Below are positions 23,244-30,812 of a stretch of DNA of 34,062 nucleotides, piece after piece. The notes under the pieces are model-generated. The model did no database searches, was not told where the DNA came from, and saw only the letters and a list, made by a program, of their open reading frames with translations. Position 1 is the first letter of the stretch; each line of letters starts with the position of its first letter. The translations under genes were made by a program, and so were the position numbers. Source of the stretch: an uncultured Lachnospiraceae bacterium (GTDB lineage: Bacteria > Bacillota > Clostridia > Lachnospirales > Lachnospiraceae); NCBI GenBank assembly GCA_910587105.1, contig CAJUMB010000039.1:1-34062 (forward strand). Direction: 5' to 3'.

Positions 23244-23900
23244 TTACGATTCTGCCTTTTTCCTACCAGGCCGTCTCCGTAACTCCGGAGGATGTTTCCG
23301 TATCTGAGAATACTGATACTTAATCCCCAGTGCGGCAAATAAGGCACCTGCTATGACTGCTGCAATGGTGGAATCAAATTTCACAAGCAAAAGTCCTGCT
23401 TTCGCCGCCGCCAGTCCTCCGCAGATGGCAGTAACCCAGGTAACTACTATGGTCTCGTGTTCAAAGGACGCGATTCCCACCACAATCCCCAGGGCGACGA
23501 ACCCCATATGTACACTCATGGAAGCCACCGGGAACAGCAGCTCCAGCGTGGCGAAAACCACCCCGCCGCACAATACCACCAGCCCCACCCTGTATACCAG
23601 CGCCGCCGCCATGGCCACGGCGAAGGCGCACACTGTGGCGGACAGAAAGATGGCGTTCTTGTCATAAAAGTGCCGCAGGCCCATGTACCCGCCGAAAGCT
23701 CCACCGATGGCAAGCCCGATTACAGTCATCCAAAGCCGCATGAGCTGGTGGCCCAGAAAGCAGTTCATCAGGGCAAAAAACACCACTCCCAGCAGAATGA
23801 TCATGACAATTGTGGACAGATGGTTCTGAATCTTATCCCAATAGCCCAGATAGATGAGTTTCTCTTTTAACATTTCCCATTGATTGATTATATTCTCCAT
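23244..23900 (-). CDS. Polytopic membrane protein, TMEM198/DUF4203-like
   Basis: A 218-residue integral membrane protein with about seven hydrophobic segments (roughly 30-48, 55-74, 84-102, 105-122, 131-146, 152-172, 177-193) and a basic C-terminal tail (RKHPPELRRRPGRKK). Glycine-rich helices such as GLAIGGAFGGYMGLRHF resemble the TMEM198/DUF4203 group; the match is from memory and not tested. No function is known to me. No ribosome binding site precedes the ATG, and a strong promoter ends only seven nt before it, implying a leaderless mRNA. An internal Met at codon 10 is an alternative start. Confidence 0.7.
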   Translation of the reverse strand: MENIINQWEMLKEKLIYLGYWDKIQNHLSTIVMIILLGVVFFALMNCFLGHQLMRLWMTVIGLAIGGAFGGYMGLRHFYDKNAIFLSATVCAFAVAMAAALVYRVGLVVLCGGVVFATLELLFPVASMSVHMGFVALGIVVGIASFEHETIVVTWVTAICGGLAAAKAGLLLVKFDSTIAAVIAGALFAALGIKYQYSQIRKHPPELRRRPGRKKAES

Positions 23901-23906
23901 GTGTAT

Positions 23907-23935
23907 AGTATAGAAGATTTTCGGGTATTTGACAA
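23907..23935 (-). promoter_or_regulatory. Promoter abutting the membrane protein start codon
   Basis: On the minus strand TTGTCA (23930-23935), 17-nt spacer, TATACT (23907-23912). The normal start distance places transcript +1 on or next to the A of the ATG at 23900. Confidence 0.75.
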
Positions 23936-24150
23936 GGCAGTTTGTGTTTCATTCAATAAAACCACCGATCCGATATCTGACTGCCCACCACATATATCAT
24001 CCGGTCACTGACTGTTCTCAGCTCCTCAATGTCATCGCCATCCACCACCAGCCATTCCTGACTGATGCCCATTGATACTGCTATTCCCGACACGCAAAAA
24101 CCTTATTATTCTTACATCGTAAAATCTGCCGGCATTTATTCTCCCCACAA
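23936..24150. other. Short spacer with a possible gene remnant
   Basis: On the minus strand a frame ending about 23950 reads MGISQEWLVVDGDDIEEL and then RTVSDRMIYVVGSQISDRWFY, about 39 codons. It looks protein-like but has no ribosome binding site that I can see, and I do not recognise it. It may be the end of a decayed gene or chance. Confidence 0.2.
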
Positions 24151-24450
24151 TCACAACAGATAATTATTTTCCCGGTCCGCAATCTGCAGACCAACCAGCT
24201 TATATTTGGCATAACCTCCAATAACCAGGGGCTCTCTTTTACAAAGTTCTTCCGCCTCTTCACGGCTTTCTGTTTTTAGAATATACATGCCGGCCATCCC
24301 CGGATAGCCTTTGAACACGCCACAGATTTCCAGCTTTCCCTCATCGTCCAGCTTCCTTATATTCTCAACATGTTCCTCAACCACCTTCTTGGTTATCTTA
24401 TTATAGGTCTTGGTCTTTTCAATCATCATCATATACATCAGCTTATCCAT
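24151..24450 (-). CDS. YciI-like (YCII-related domain) protein
   Basis: A 99-residue protein with the ferredoxin-like alpha+beta YCII pattern: HVENIRKLDDEGKLEICGVF, then GMAGMYILKTESREEAEELC and a C-terminal strand. YciI relatives are small dimers with a suspected hydrolase or binding function, and no reaction is firmly known for most. GAGGAG lies 8 nt before the ATG. It follows pepF on the same strand with a 128-nt gap, so it may share a transcript or have its own promoter. Confidence 0.75.
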   Translation of the reverse strand: MDKLMYMMMIEKTKTYNKITKKVVEEHVENIRKLDDEGKLEICGVFKGYPGMAGMYILKTESREEAEELCKREPLVIGGYAKYKLVGLQIADRENNYLL

Positions 24451-24578
24451 ACCACATTCTCCTCACTGCTTTCAGTTTCGTTGTCATCTCCTTTAGATAC
24501 AGGATGCCGCAAAGTAAATACAACGGCACCGCCTCCACCGCCTAAAAAGCTGTATTTACATAAAATTAAATCACATCC

Positions 24579-26402
24579 TCAATCTACAATCCGTTCCAAT
24601 TCCCCCAGATATTCCTCAAATACCTTCAGTGCATTTTCCACCGGCCCGCCTGCTGTCATATCCACACCGCAGATTTTCAAAAGATCAATACAGTCCATGG
24701 AACTTCCGCCGCTTAAAAACTCCTTGTATTTCTCCACAATACCCGGCTCACCTGCCAGTATTTTGCTGCTGATGGCAATGGCTGCTGAAAATCCGGTGGC
24801 ATACTGGTACACATAGAATGGGGTATAGAAATGGGGGATTCTTGCCCATTCCATCTGTATCTCCCTGTCTATTTCCATATCTGTCCCATAATATTCCTCA
24901 TTAAGCTCATAATAAGTCCAGCAGAGGTTATCCGCTGTCAGCCCTTCTCCATCCTGTACCATCTGATGGACTATTTTTTCAAATTCCGCAAACATGGTCT
25001 GCCTGAACAATGTTCCTTTGAACTGGTCCAGGAAATAATTGATCAGATATGCTTTTTCCTCTTTGTCTGCAGCATGCTCCAGCAGATAATGAATCAGCAG
25101 CGCCTCGTTGCATGTGGAGGCCACCTCTGCCACAAAAATCCGGTAACCTGCATAACAGTACGGCTGTTTTTCATCGGAATAAAAACTGTGCAGGGCATGG
25201 CCCATCTCATGGGCGAGAGTGAATACATGGTTCAATGTCCCGTTGTAGTTCATCAGCACATAGGGATGAGTGCCATAAGCTCCCCAAGAATAAGCACCGC
25301 TTCTCTTTCCCTGATTCTCATACACATCAATCCAGCCATTGGAAAATCCCTCTTCTAGCAGGCGGACATAGTCGTCTCCCAGAGGTGCCAGACCCTTTTT
25401 CACCAGTTCTTTTGCCTGGTCATAGGTATAGGTGCGCCCGGGATTTTCAGCCAGGGGCACGTATAAATCATACATATGAAGCCGCTCCACCCCCAGTGCT
25501 TTCCTGCGCAGCTTTACATAGCGGTACATAGCAGGCAGATGGCTGTGTACTGTATCAATCAGCTGATCGTATACGGATATGGGAATATTTGCCCCATCCA
25601 GTGCCGCTTCCCTGGAGGAGCCGTAATTGCGCATCCGGGCAAAGAATAACTCTTTTTTTACACTGGCAGAAAAGGTGGCTGCCAGTGTATTGCGGAACGC
25701 GTCATACGCCTTGTAGAGTGTAAAAAACGCTTCCTGTCTCACCTGGCGGTCACGGCTCTCCAAAAACTGTACATACCTGCCGTGGGTCAACTCCTGCTCT
25801 GTGCCGTTTTCATCACAGATGGTGCCGAATTTCAAGTCTGCATTGTTGAACATGGAGAATATAGTCTGGGGAGATTGCCCCAGTTCTCCGGCTTTTGCCA
25901 GAACGCCTTCCAGCTCCTTTGTGAGAATATGGTCTTTTTTCCTGAGTTTTTCTTCTATGAATCTTCTGTATACCGTAAGCTCTGGTTCCTCCCGCAAAAA
26001 CTGTTCCAGCTTTTCACCGGAGAGCTCCAGCAGCTCTGGCTCCACATAGGATGCACTGTCTTCCACCTGCGTCATCAGTACCTGGGCCCGGTCTGACATA
26101 TTCTGATAATTGGCATTTCCCATATCTTGATGCCATTTCTGGCTGGCATACACATACAGCCGCTCCATCCCCAGCATCAAGGCATCGTGGGCTTTCAGTG
26201 CTGCAAGAAGGTTCTTTGCTGATGCGCCCAATGTCCCCTGATATGCCTGGAAACCGGCAAGCTGTTCTTTCATTTTCAATGCATCCTGCTCCCATTCCTG
26301 GTCACTGGCATATAAGTCTTCCAGACGCCAGCAGTCTTTCTTATCTAATTCTTCCCTTGTTGGATTTTTCCTGATTTTTGATTGGTTTTCTTTCATTTTC
26401 AT
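24579..26402 (-). CDS. pepF: Oligoendopeptidase F (M3B family)
   Basis: Zinc metallopeptidase that cleaves oligopeptides in the cytosol. The product is about 607 residues from the preferred start, usual for PepF. It has the M3 zinc motif HEMGH within FTLAHEMGHALHSFYS and the downstream metal-ligand Glu in VAEVASTCNEALL. The N-terminal half is helical with the PepF_N-like LEDLYASDQEWEQD. The ATG at 26402 follows AAAGG by 10 nt. The open frame continues 48 codons further up but into the metallo-beta-lactamase remnant in another frame, so that extension is rejected. ATGs at 26420 and 26396 are alternatives. Confidence 0.93.
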   Translation of the reverse strand: MKMKENQSKIRKNPTREELDKKDCWRLEDLYASDQEWEQDALKMKEQLAGFQAYQGTLGASAKNLLAALKAHDALMLGMERLYVYASQKWHQDMGNANYQNMSDRAQVLMTQVEDSASYVEPELLELSGEKLEQFLREEPELTVYRRFIEEKLRKKDHILTKELEGVLAKAGELGQSPQTIFSMFNNADLKFGTICDENGTEQELTHGRYVQFLESRDRQVRQEAFFTLYKAYDAFRNTLAATFSASVKKELFFARMRNYGSSREAALDGANIPISVYDQLIDTVHSHLPAMYRYVKLRRKALGVERLHMYDLYVPLAENPGRTYTYDQAKELVKKGLAPLGDDYVRLLEEGFSNGWIDVYENQGKRSGAYSWGAYGTHPYVLMNYNGTLNHVFTLAHEMGHALHSFYSDEKQPYCYAGYRIFVAEVASTCNEALLIHYLLEHAADKEEKAYLINYFLDQFKGTLFRQTMFAEFEKIVHQMVQDGEGLTADNLCWTYYELNEEYYGTDMEIDREIQMEWARIPHFYTPFYVYQYATGFSAAIAISSKILAGEPGIVEKYKEFLSGGSSMDCIDLLKICGVDMTAGGPVENALKVFEEYLGELERIVD

Positions 26403-26421
26403 ATCATTACTGCCTTTCATT

Positions 26422-26733
26422 TTACTTAAATTTGTTATCCACCCCGTCTCCGTCTGATACCGGGGCGCCATGTCCGAAATAGATCTCCCTGCTGCCAAGG
26501 GCGGCAATCCTGCCCGCGCTTTCCCGCAATTTTCTTTTATGGCCATAGATACAGGCTGTTAAAAATATATCCGATATTCCGGTGCCTGTAAGCGGCTGCG
26601 CAGACTGATCCCTGCTTAATTCCAGGTCCTTCTCATTCATTGCAATGGGCATCTGCAATTCCCGGGCCAGTTACGCCGCGTTCTGGATATGATCAATATG
26701 CCCATGTGTCAAAGAAAGCAATTTCTTAATTAT
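26422..26733 (-). pseudogene. Decayed metallo-beta-lactamase-fold hydrolase remnant
   Basis: The minus-strand frame reads LLSLTHGHIDHIQNAA, then a TAA stop (26671-26673), then LARELQMPIAMNEKDLEL and, later, ESAGRIAALGSREIYFGHGA. HGHIDH is the MBL-fold HxHxDH zinc motif and the last block is the typical C-terminal region. Missing are the N-terminal strands and the stretch with the third His and bridging Asp (about 80-90 residues), so there is both an internal deletion and a nonsense codon. It lies between pepF and the channel gene. No function is expected. Confidence 0.75.
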
Positions 26734-26775
26734 CTATTATACAATTAAGTAAAAAATAAAACAAATCCTATTTCA

Positions 26776-26804
26776 TTGACTTTCTTTTCCACATTTATTA
26801 TACT
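26776..26804 (+). promoter_or_regulatory. Promoter of the channel gene
   Basis: TTGACT (26776-26781), 17-nt spacer, TATACT (26799-26804), about 80 nt before the ATG at 26893. A frame open through this region is therefore not the coding start. Confidence 0.85.
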
Positions 26805-26892
26805 TTTTACAAAGCACCCGTCTAAAACCGAAGGTTTACCGCAGGATGCCCATGTGTGCTGCCCAAAAAAACTAGAAAGGAGACGTCCCATT

Positions 26893-28467
26893 ATGAAGCG
26901 AAGGAATAAAAGCTATCTGTATATGACCATAGGCCTGCTGATTCTTTATATAGGATTGCTGACCCTCCTTTACTTCTCCGAACACACAGACAGCAAGGCA
27001 ACCATCCGCACTTTCAGCGATGCTTTCTGGTATTCTCTGGTCACATTGACTACTGTGGGCTATGGTGATGTAACTCCGGTGACGCCTCTGGGACACGCAG
27101 TAGGGGTCATCTTCCTCCTGCTGTCTGCGGGGATCATTGTGACATTACTGGGAGCGGTTATGTCTTTTGCCGCCAGCGAAGGGCTCCCTCTCCTTATGCT
27201 CAGCTTCCAGCGGAAGAAAAACTGGTATTATTTTGCCGATTACAGTGTGGAATCCAATACTTTAGCTGAAAATATCTATAAAGAAGACCCGGATACTGTA
27301 ATCATCTATGGTGAAAAAAAGCACAGCCAGATGGAATTCCCGGACTATCCCTGCCTGTTTATCAGTGCTTCTCCGGCTAAGATTGTGGAGCACAAAAAGA
27401 ACATGGGGACAAAATGTAAGATTTTTTTTATGAAAGAAAATGATATTGGAGTCAATATTCGTGCAGTTGACATACATAAATTACCGGTGGAAGTCTATGC
27501 AAGAACCACCAACGGACAGGACCACCTTTCTGGAAATATAAGATTTTTTCACAGTTATGACTGCTGTGCCAGGCAGTACTGGCGTTCAAAACCGCTCTGC
27601 AGCCACGAAAAGTCTATTGTTCTCATCGGATTCGGAAATTATGGGAGATGCATTCTCGAACGGGCGGTCCTGACAAATGTGATCTCTGTTGAACAGTGTG
27701 TAGCATACCATATTTTCGGAGATTCCACCGGATTCCTTGCCATGCACCGCTGTCTGCATAAAATGTTTTCTATTGACGAACAGTCTGAGAAAACAGACTC
27801 TTTGATTTTTCATGAAGGCTCCTGGGAATCCTGCCATGAAATCCTGGAACAGGCAGACCGTATTATCGTCTGTGATGATGACGAGCCCAACGGGTGGAAT
27901 ATATTCTGGCGGCTGGATAAATATTATAAAATACGGGGACACATTGACCTGCACAGTAACCGGAAAGCTCCCGGAGTATCTTATTTCGGAACAAACGAAG
28001 AGATCTACACCCCGGACCAGATCATGCGTACTTCACTGAATCAGGCGGCCATTACCATCAATGAAATTTTCCGCAGGTCTGTCTCATACCCTACCCTCAG
28101 CTGGGATGAACTGGATGATTTTCACCGGGAGTCCAAAATAGCAGCCGCTGACCATCTCCTGATGAAAATCCGTATTCTGCTGGAAGATGAGACCATCACT
28201 GAATTTAACGCCGAGACAGCAGAGAAGGCATATAAAAAATACTGTGAAGCCAAAATGGACAGCTCTGCACAGGATAGGTACCGGAGACTGGACCATATGC
28301 GCTGGCTGCGGTTCTATACCTTTTATAACTGGCACTACGGCCCTGTGCGGGATGACGCGGCAAGACAGCATCCCATGCTGAGCCCTTATGCCAATCTGAC
28401 AGAGGAACAGAGGCGGGAACGGGACGCTGCGTGGGAACTTCTGGGGAGTATTTCCGGAGAGCTCTGA
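26893..28467 (+). CDS. Two-TM potassium channel with Rossmann-like and RyR-like domains
   Basis: A 524-residue fusion. Two membrane helices (about 9-28 and 68-92) flank a pore loop with the K+ selectivity filter TTVGYGD (53-59). The cytosolic part holds a divergent segment (about 110-235), a Rossmann-like motif SIVLIGFGNYG (241-251) with a later ADRIIVCDDDEPN (321-333), and a C-terminal RyR-like region (about 403-518). In that region WDELDDFHRESKIAAADH and MRWLRFYTFYNWHYGPVRDD resemble the ryanodine-receptor repeat. The filter predicts K+ conduction, and the cytosolic domains predict ligand or nucleotide gating. The start at 26893 follows AGAAAGGAGA. The ligand is unknown. RyR and Rossmann calls rest on motif recognition only. 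Confidence 0.85.
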   Translation: MKRRNKSYLYMTIGLLILYIGLLTLLYFSEHTDSKATIRTFSDAFWYSLVTLTTVGYGDVTPVTPLGHAVGVIFLLLSAGIIVTLLGAVMSFAASEGLPLLMLSFQRKKNWYYFADYSVESNTLAENIYKEDPDTVIIYGEKKHSQMEFPDYPCLFISASPAKIVEHKKNMGTKCKIFFMKENDIGVNIRAVDIHKLPVEVYARTTNGQDHLSGNIRFFHSYDCCARQYWRSKPLCSHEKSIVLIGFGNYGRCILERAVLTNVISVEQCVAYHIFGDSTGFLAMHRCLHKMFSIDEQSEKTDSLIFHEGSWESCHEILEQADRIIVCDDDEPNGWNIFWRLDKYYKIRGHIDLHSNRKAPGVSYFGTNEEIYTPDQIMRTSLNQAAITINEIFRRSVSYPTLSWDELDDFHRESKIAAADHLLMKIRILLEDETITEFNAETAEKAYKKYCEAKMDSSAQDRYRRLDHMRWLRFYTFYNWHYGPVRDDAARQHPMLSPYANLTEEQRRERDAAWELLGSISGEL

Positions 28468-28763
28468 AGAATTCGTTAAGAAATTTTCCACGGTCCATTT
28501 CACACAGAACATCTGCCAGTCTCATGGCTGATGTTTTGTGTGACATCAGTACTACTGTCCTGCAGTCACAGGACTCCCTCGTTCAGCACCTCCTGGAACC
28601 TCTGCCGCTTTTCCCATCATCCAGGTGTGTATTCAACCACATTAGTTAGTTTTAACTATCCCATAACTTCTCTTATACCATCCCCTTTATCTTCTTGCGT
28701 ATTACAATATTATACATTGCAAAAGCTGTTATCAAAAAATTCCATAATTTGTTTTCACATCCA

Positions 28764-28792
28764 TTGACAAGTCACTCAGTTTATTGTATTAT
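28764..28792 (+). promoter_or_regulatory. Promoter of the GntR-ABC operon
   Basis: Perfect TTGACA (28764-28769), 17-nt spacer, TATTAT (28787-28792). The -10 box lies inside the left arm of the operator palindrome. Confidence 0.9.
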
Positions 28793-28820
28793 TGTATTAG
28801 CTTCTTAATACAATAATACA
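28785..28820. promoter_or_regulatory. Perfect 36-bp palindromic operator
   Basis: TGTATTATTGTATTA, spacer GCTTCT, TAATACAATAATACA: 15-bp arms with no mismatch. Each arm contains TGTATTA twice at an 8-nt step, so there are four half-sites. It covers the -10 box and expected start site of the operon whose first gene is a YtrA-type GntR repressor, implying autorepression by more than one dimer. Confidence 0.85.
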
Positions 28821-28839
28821 CAGGGGAGGGGATGTCCAT

Positions 28840-29211
28840 ATGGCATGGAATCTAGATTCCAATCGGCCGATTTACGTCCAGCTGGCAGAACAGGTACAGC
28901 GGGACATTATTTCCGGGCTTTACCAGCCAGGGGGAAAATTACCGTCGGTACGGGAATTGGCGTCCCAGGCAAAGGTAAATCCCAATACCATGCAGAAAGC
29001 TCTCACAGAGCTGGAGCGAAACGGCCTGGTCTATTCTCAGAGAACCAGCGGAAGATTTATCACGGAGGACAAAGAAATGATCGAAAATTTAAAAGAACAG
29101 CTGGCATCCAGCCAGATCCAGGAATTTCTGGAAAAAATGTCCTGTATGGGCTTTGAGCCCCAGGACACTCTGCATCTAATTGAAAAAATTCTAAAGGAGG
29201 GACAGTCATGA
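28840..29211 (+). CDS. GntR-family regulator, YtrA type
   Basis: A 123-residue winged-helix repressor. The GntR domain (about 8-75) contains RPIYVQLAEQVQRDIISGLY, then LPSVRELASQAKVNPNTMQK and YSQRTSGRF. The short helical tail marks the YtrA subfamily. GGGAGGGG precedes the ATG. It overlaps the next gene by 4 nt (ATGA) and is first in a GntR-ATPase-permease operon, the usual arrangement for YtrA-type regulators of ABC transporters. It probably binds the 36-bp palindrome over its own promoter. Confidence 0.93.
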   Translation: MAWNLDSNRPIYVQLAEQVQRDIISGLYQPGGKLPSVRELASQAKVNPNTMQKALTELERNGLVYSQRTSGRFITEDKEMIENLKEQLASSQIQEFLEKMSCMGFEPQDTLHLIEKILKEGQS

Positions 29212-29906
29212 GTACAATTCTAGAATGTACAGGACTGACTAAGAAATACGGTTCCCGTACTGCTTTAAACCATATAGATCTCAAGCTGGAATCCGGACGG
29301 ATCATCGGCCTGCTGGGACCCAATGGAAGCGGCAAATCCACGTTGATCAAACTGATCAACTCCCTGCTTAGTCCCACAGAAGGATCACTGCGCATCAACG
29401 GCCATAAACCCGGCCTGGAGACGAAAAAAATCGTGTCCTATCTGCCGGAGCGCTCATACCTGGACGAGAACCAGAAAGTCAGTACGTATCTCTCCTATTT
29501 CAAAGATTTTTATGAAGATTTTGACACTGTACGCGCAATGGATATGCTTCGAAGGCTGAATATCGACCCAACACTCCCCATCAAGACTCTTTCCAAAGGC
29601 ACTCAGGAGAAAGTACAGCTGATTCTGGTTATGAGCCGGCGGGCACAACTGTACTGTCTGGATGAACCCATTGCCGGCGTAGACCCAGCTGCACGGGATT
29701 ATATCCTGGCCACAATTATCAATAATTACAGTGAAAATGCTTCCATCCTGATTTCCACACATTTGATCGCTGACGTGGAAAATATTCTGGATGAGGTGGT
29801 ATTTATCCGGGACGGCCAGATTTGTATGCAGGCGCAGGTGGATGAAGTCCGCATCAAACAGGGCCAGTCCATAGATTCCTTATTCCGGGAGGTGTTCAAA
29901 TGTTGA
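29208..29906 (+). CDS. ABC transporter ATP-binding protein
   Basis: A 232-residue ATPase subunit. It has Walker A GPNGSGKST (37-45), a divergent signature LSKGT (128-132) in place of LSGGQ, Walker B leading into LDEP (151-154), and the H-loop in STHLI. The divergent signature is common in YtrB-like and ABC-2 type exporters. Its start overlaps the GntR stop (ATGA) and its end overlaps the permease start by 7 nt, so expression is translationally coupled. The transported substrate is unknown; YtrA-linked transporters are often tied to cell-envelope stress or antimicrobial peptides. Confidence 0.93.
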   Translation: MSTILECTGLTKKYGSRTALNHIDLKLESGRIIGLLGPNGSGKSTLIKLINSLLSPTEGSLRINGHKPGLETKKIVSYLPERSYLDENQKVSTYLSYFKDFYEDFDTVRAMDMLRRLNIDPTLPIKTLSKGTQEKVQLILVMSRRAQLYCLDEPIAGVDPAARDYILATIINNYSENASILISTHLIADVENILDEVVFIRDGQICMQAQVDEVRIKQGQSIDSLFREVFKC

Positions 29907-30718
29907 AAAAAGTATTCAAACACGAATGGCGTACCATCTCGCCGCTGCTGCTTGCCGTTCATATAATCGGCCTGTCCGCTGCAGTCATCTGCAGAATCGG
30001 CATCAATCTTATGGGCGGAGTTCAGTCATACAACTCATCTATCATGGCTGTCCTTCTGCTTTTTGCAGCCATAATAGGCATAGGCTGTGTCATGGTCTTT
30101 ACCTACTTTTATACTGGTTATCGGTTTTACAAAAGTGTATTCGCCCAGCAGGGCTATCTGACCAATACGCTGCCAGTCACCGCCGACCAGCTAATCTGGG
30201 GGAAAGGCTTTACAGGCATCATCTGGCTGGCGATTACTTTCCTATGGGCCATAACCGCTTGCATGATACTGGTACTTTCTTATCATGACGCAGGTGAATT
30301 TGTCGGTGAACTGCCCAATATGCTTGCCTCACTGTTCAGCCCAAGCGCCCCCGCCATTGTCAGAACAGCAGAGATATCTCTGCTTCTGACGCCTTTTTTC
30401 ATGGTGATACAGCTCTATGTGTCAGCGGCTATTGGAAATTTGTTTACCGGGCACAAACTGTTGGCTTCCGCAGGGGTCTATTTGGGTCTCTATTTCCTGC
30501 AGCAGATAGCCGGAATCGTGATCATGTGTATGGCCGCGCCCCATTTAAAAACCATAACTGCCCGCCTCACCGTAGACGATTCCGTTGCAGCTGCAAACGC
30601 TGTTTATGACACCGTTAATTATTCTCTTATCGCTGCCTTGATTTTCAGCATTCTGTTCTCTGTGGGATTTTATTTCTTGTGCAGATATGTATTGAATCAT
30701 CGGTTGAACTTGGAGTAA
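29900..30718 (+). CDS. ABC-2-like membrane permease
   Basis: A 272-residue protein with six predicted membrane helices (about 14-33, 47-71, 104-128, 156-180, 190-212, 241-262), starting MLKKVFKHEWRTISP, an amphipathic N-terminal segment typical of ABC-2 permeases. It is the partner of the preceding ATPase and overlaps it by 7 nt. Sequence detail does not tell the substrate. It is the last gene of the operon, followed by a hairpin terminator shared with the convergent radical SAM gene. Confidence 0.85.
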   Translation: MLKKVFKHEWRTISPLLLAVHIIGLSAAVICRIGINLMGGVQSYNSSIMAVLLLFAAIIGIGCVMVFTYFYTGYRFYKSVFAQQGYLTNTLPVTADQLIWGKGFTGIIWLAITFLWAITACMILVLSYHDAGEFVGELPNMLASLFSPSAPAIVRTAEISLLLTPFFMVIQLYVSAAIGNLFTGHKLLASAGVYLGLYFLQQIAGIVIMCMAAPHLKTITARLTVDDSVAAANAVYDTVNYSLIAALIFSILFSVGFYFLCRYVLNHRLNLE

Positions 30719-30741
30719 ATAAATTCAGTAATATTAAGACA

Positions 30742-30809
30742 GAAACCGCTCTAAAGCGTGTCATACATCTGACAAAAAGCATTTTTAAGACACGCTCTAA
30801 GGCGGTTTC
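30742..30809. terminator. Bidirectional terminator built from two dispersed repeats
   Basis: GAAACCGCTCTAAAGCGTGTC (30742-30762) pairs with its near-complement (30789-30809): 21 nt with three mismatches. The inner parts are the TAAAGCGTGTC and TAGAGCGTGTC cores of the dispersed repeat in opposite orientations. It lies 23 nt after the permease stop and 3 nt before the radical SAM stop, so it could end transcription from both sides, although U-tracts are weak. Confidence 0.65.
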
Positions 30810-30812
30810 CAT

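Larger units (their letters stand above)
28468..28839. other. Intergenic region between channel gene and GntR-ABC operon
   Basis: Contains two small hairpins without U-tracts (CTGATG/CATCAG at 28528-28549 and GTCCTG/CAGGAC at 28557-28574), then AT-rich DNA and the ABC operon promoter-operator at its right end. No gene is supported here. Confidence 0.5.

Noticed and set aside
24450..24578. Perfect 9-bp inverted repeat (GTAAATACA/TGTATTTAC) and a Gly-rich frame between pepF and the YciI-like gene
   Set aside because: The loop is 28 nt with no U-tract, and the Gly-rich frame has no start codon or binding site.
26403..26546. 48-codon N-terminal extension of pepF
   Set aside because: It runs through the MBL-fold remnant in a different frame and has no ribosome binding site.
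26776..26892. Extension of the channel frame by 39 codons
   Set aside because: It begins in the promoter -35 box; AGAAAGGAGA fixes the start at 26893.
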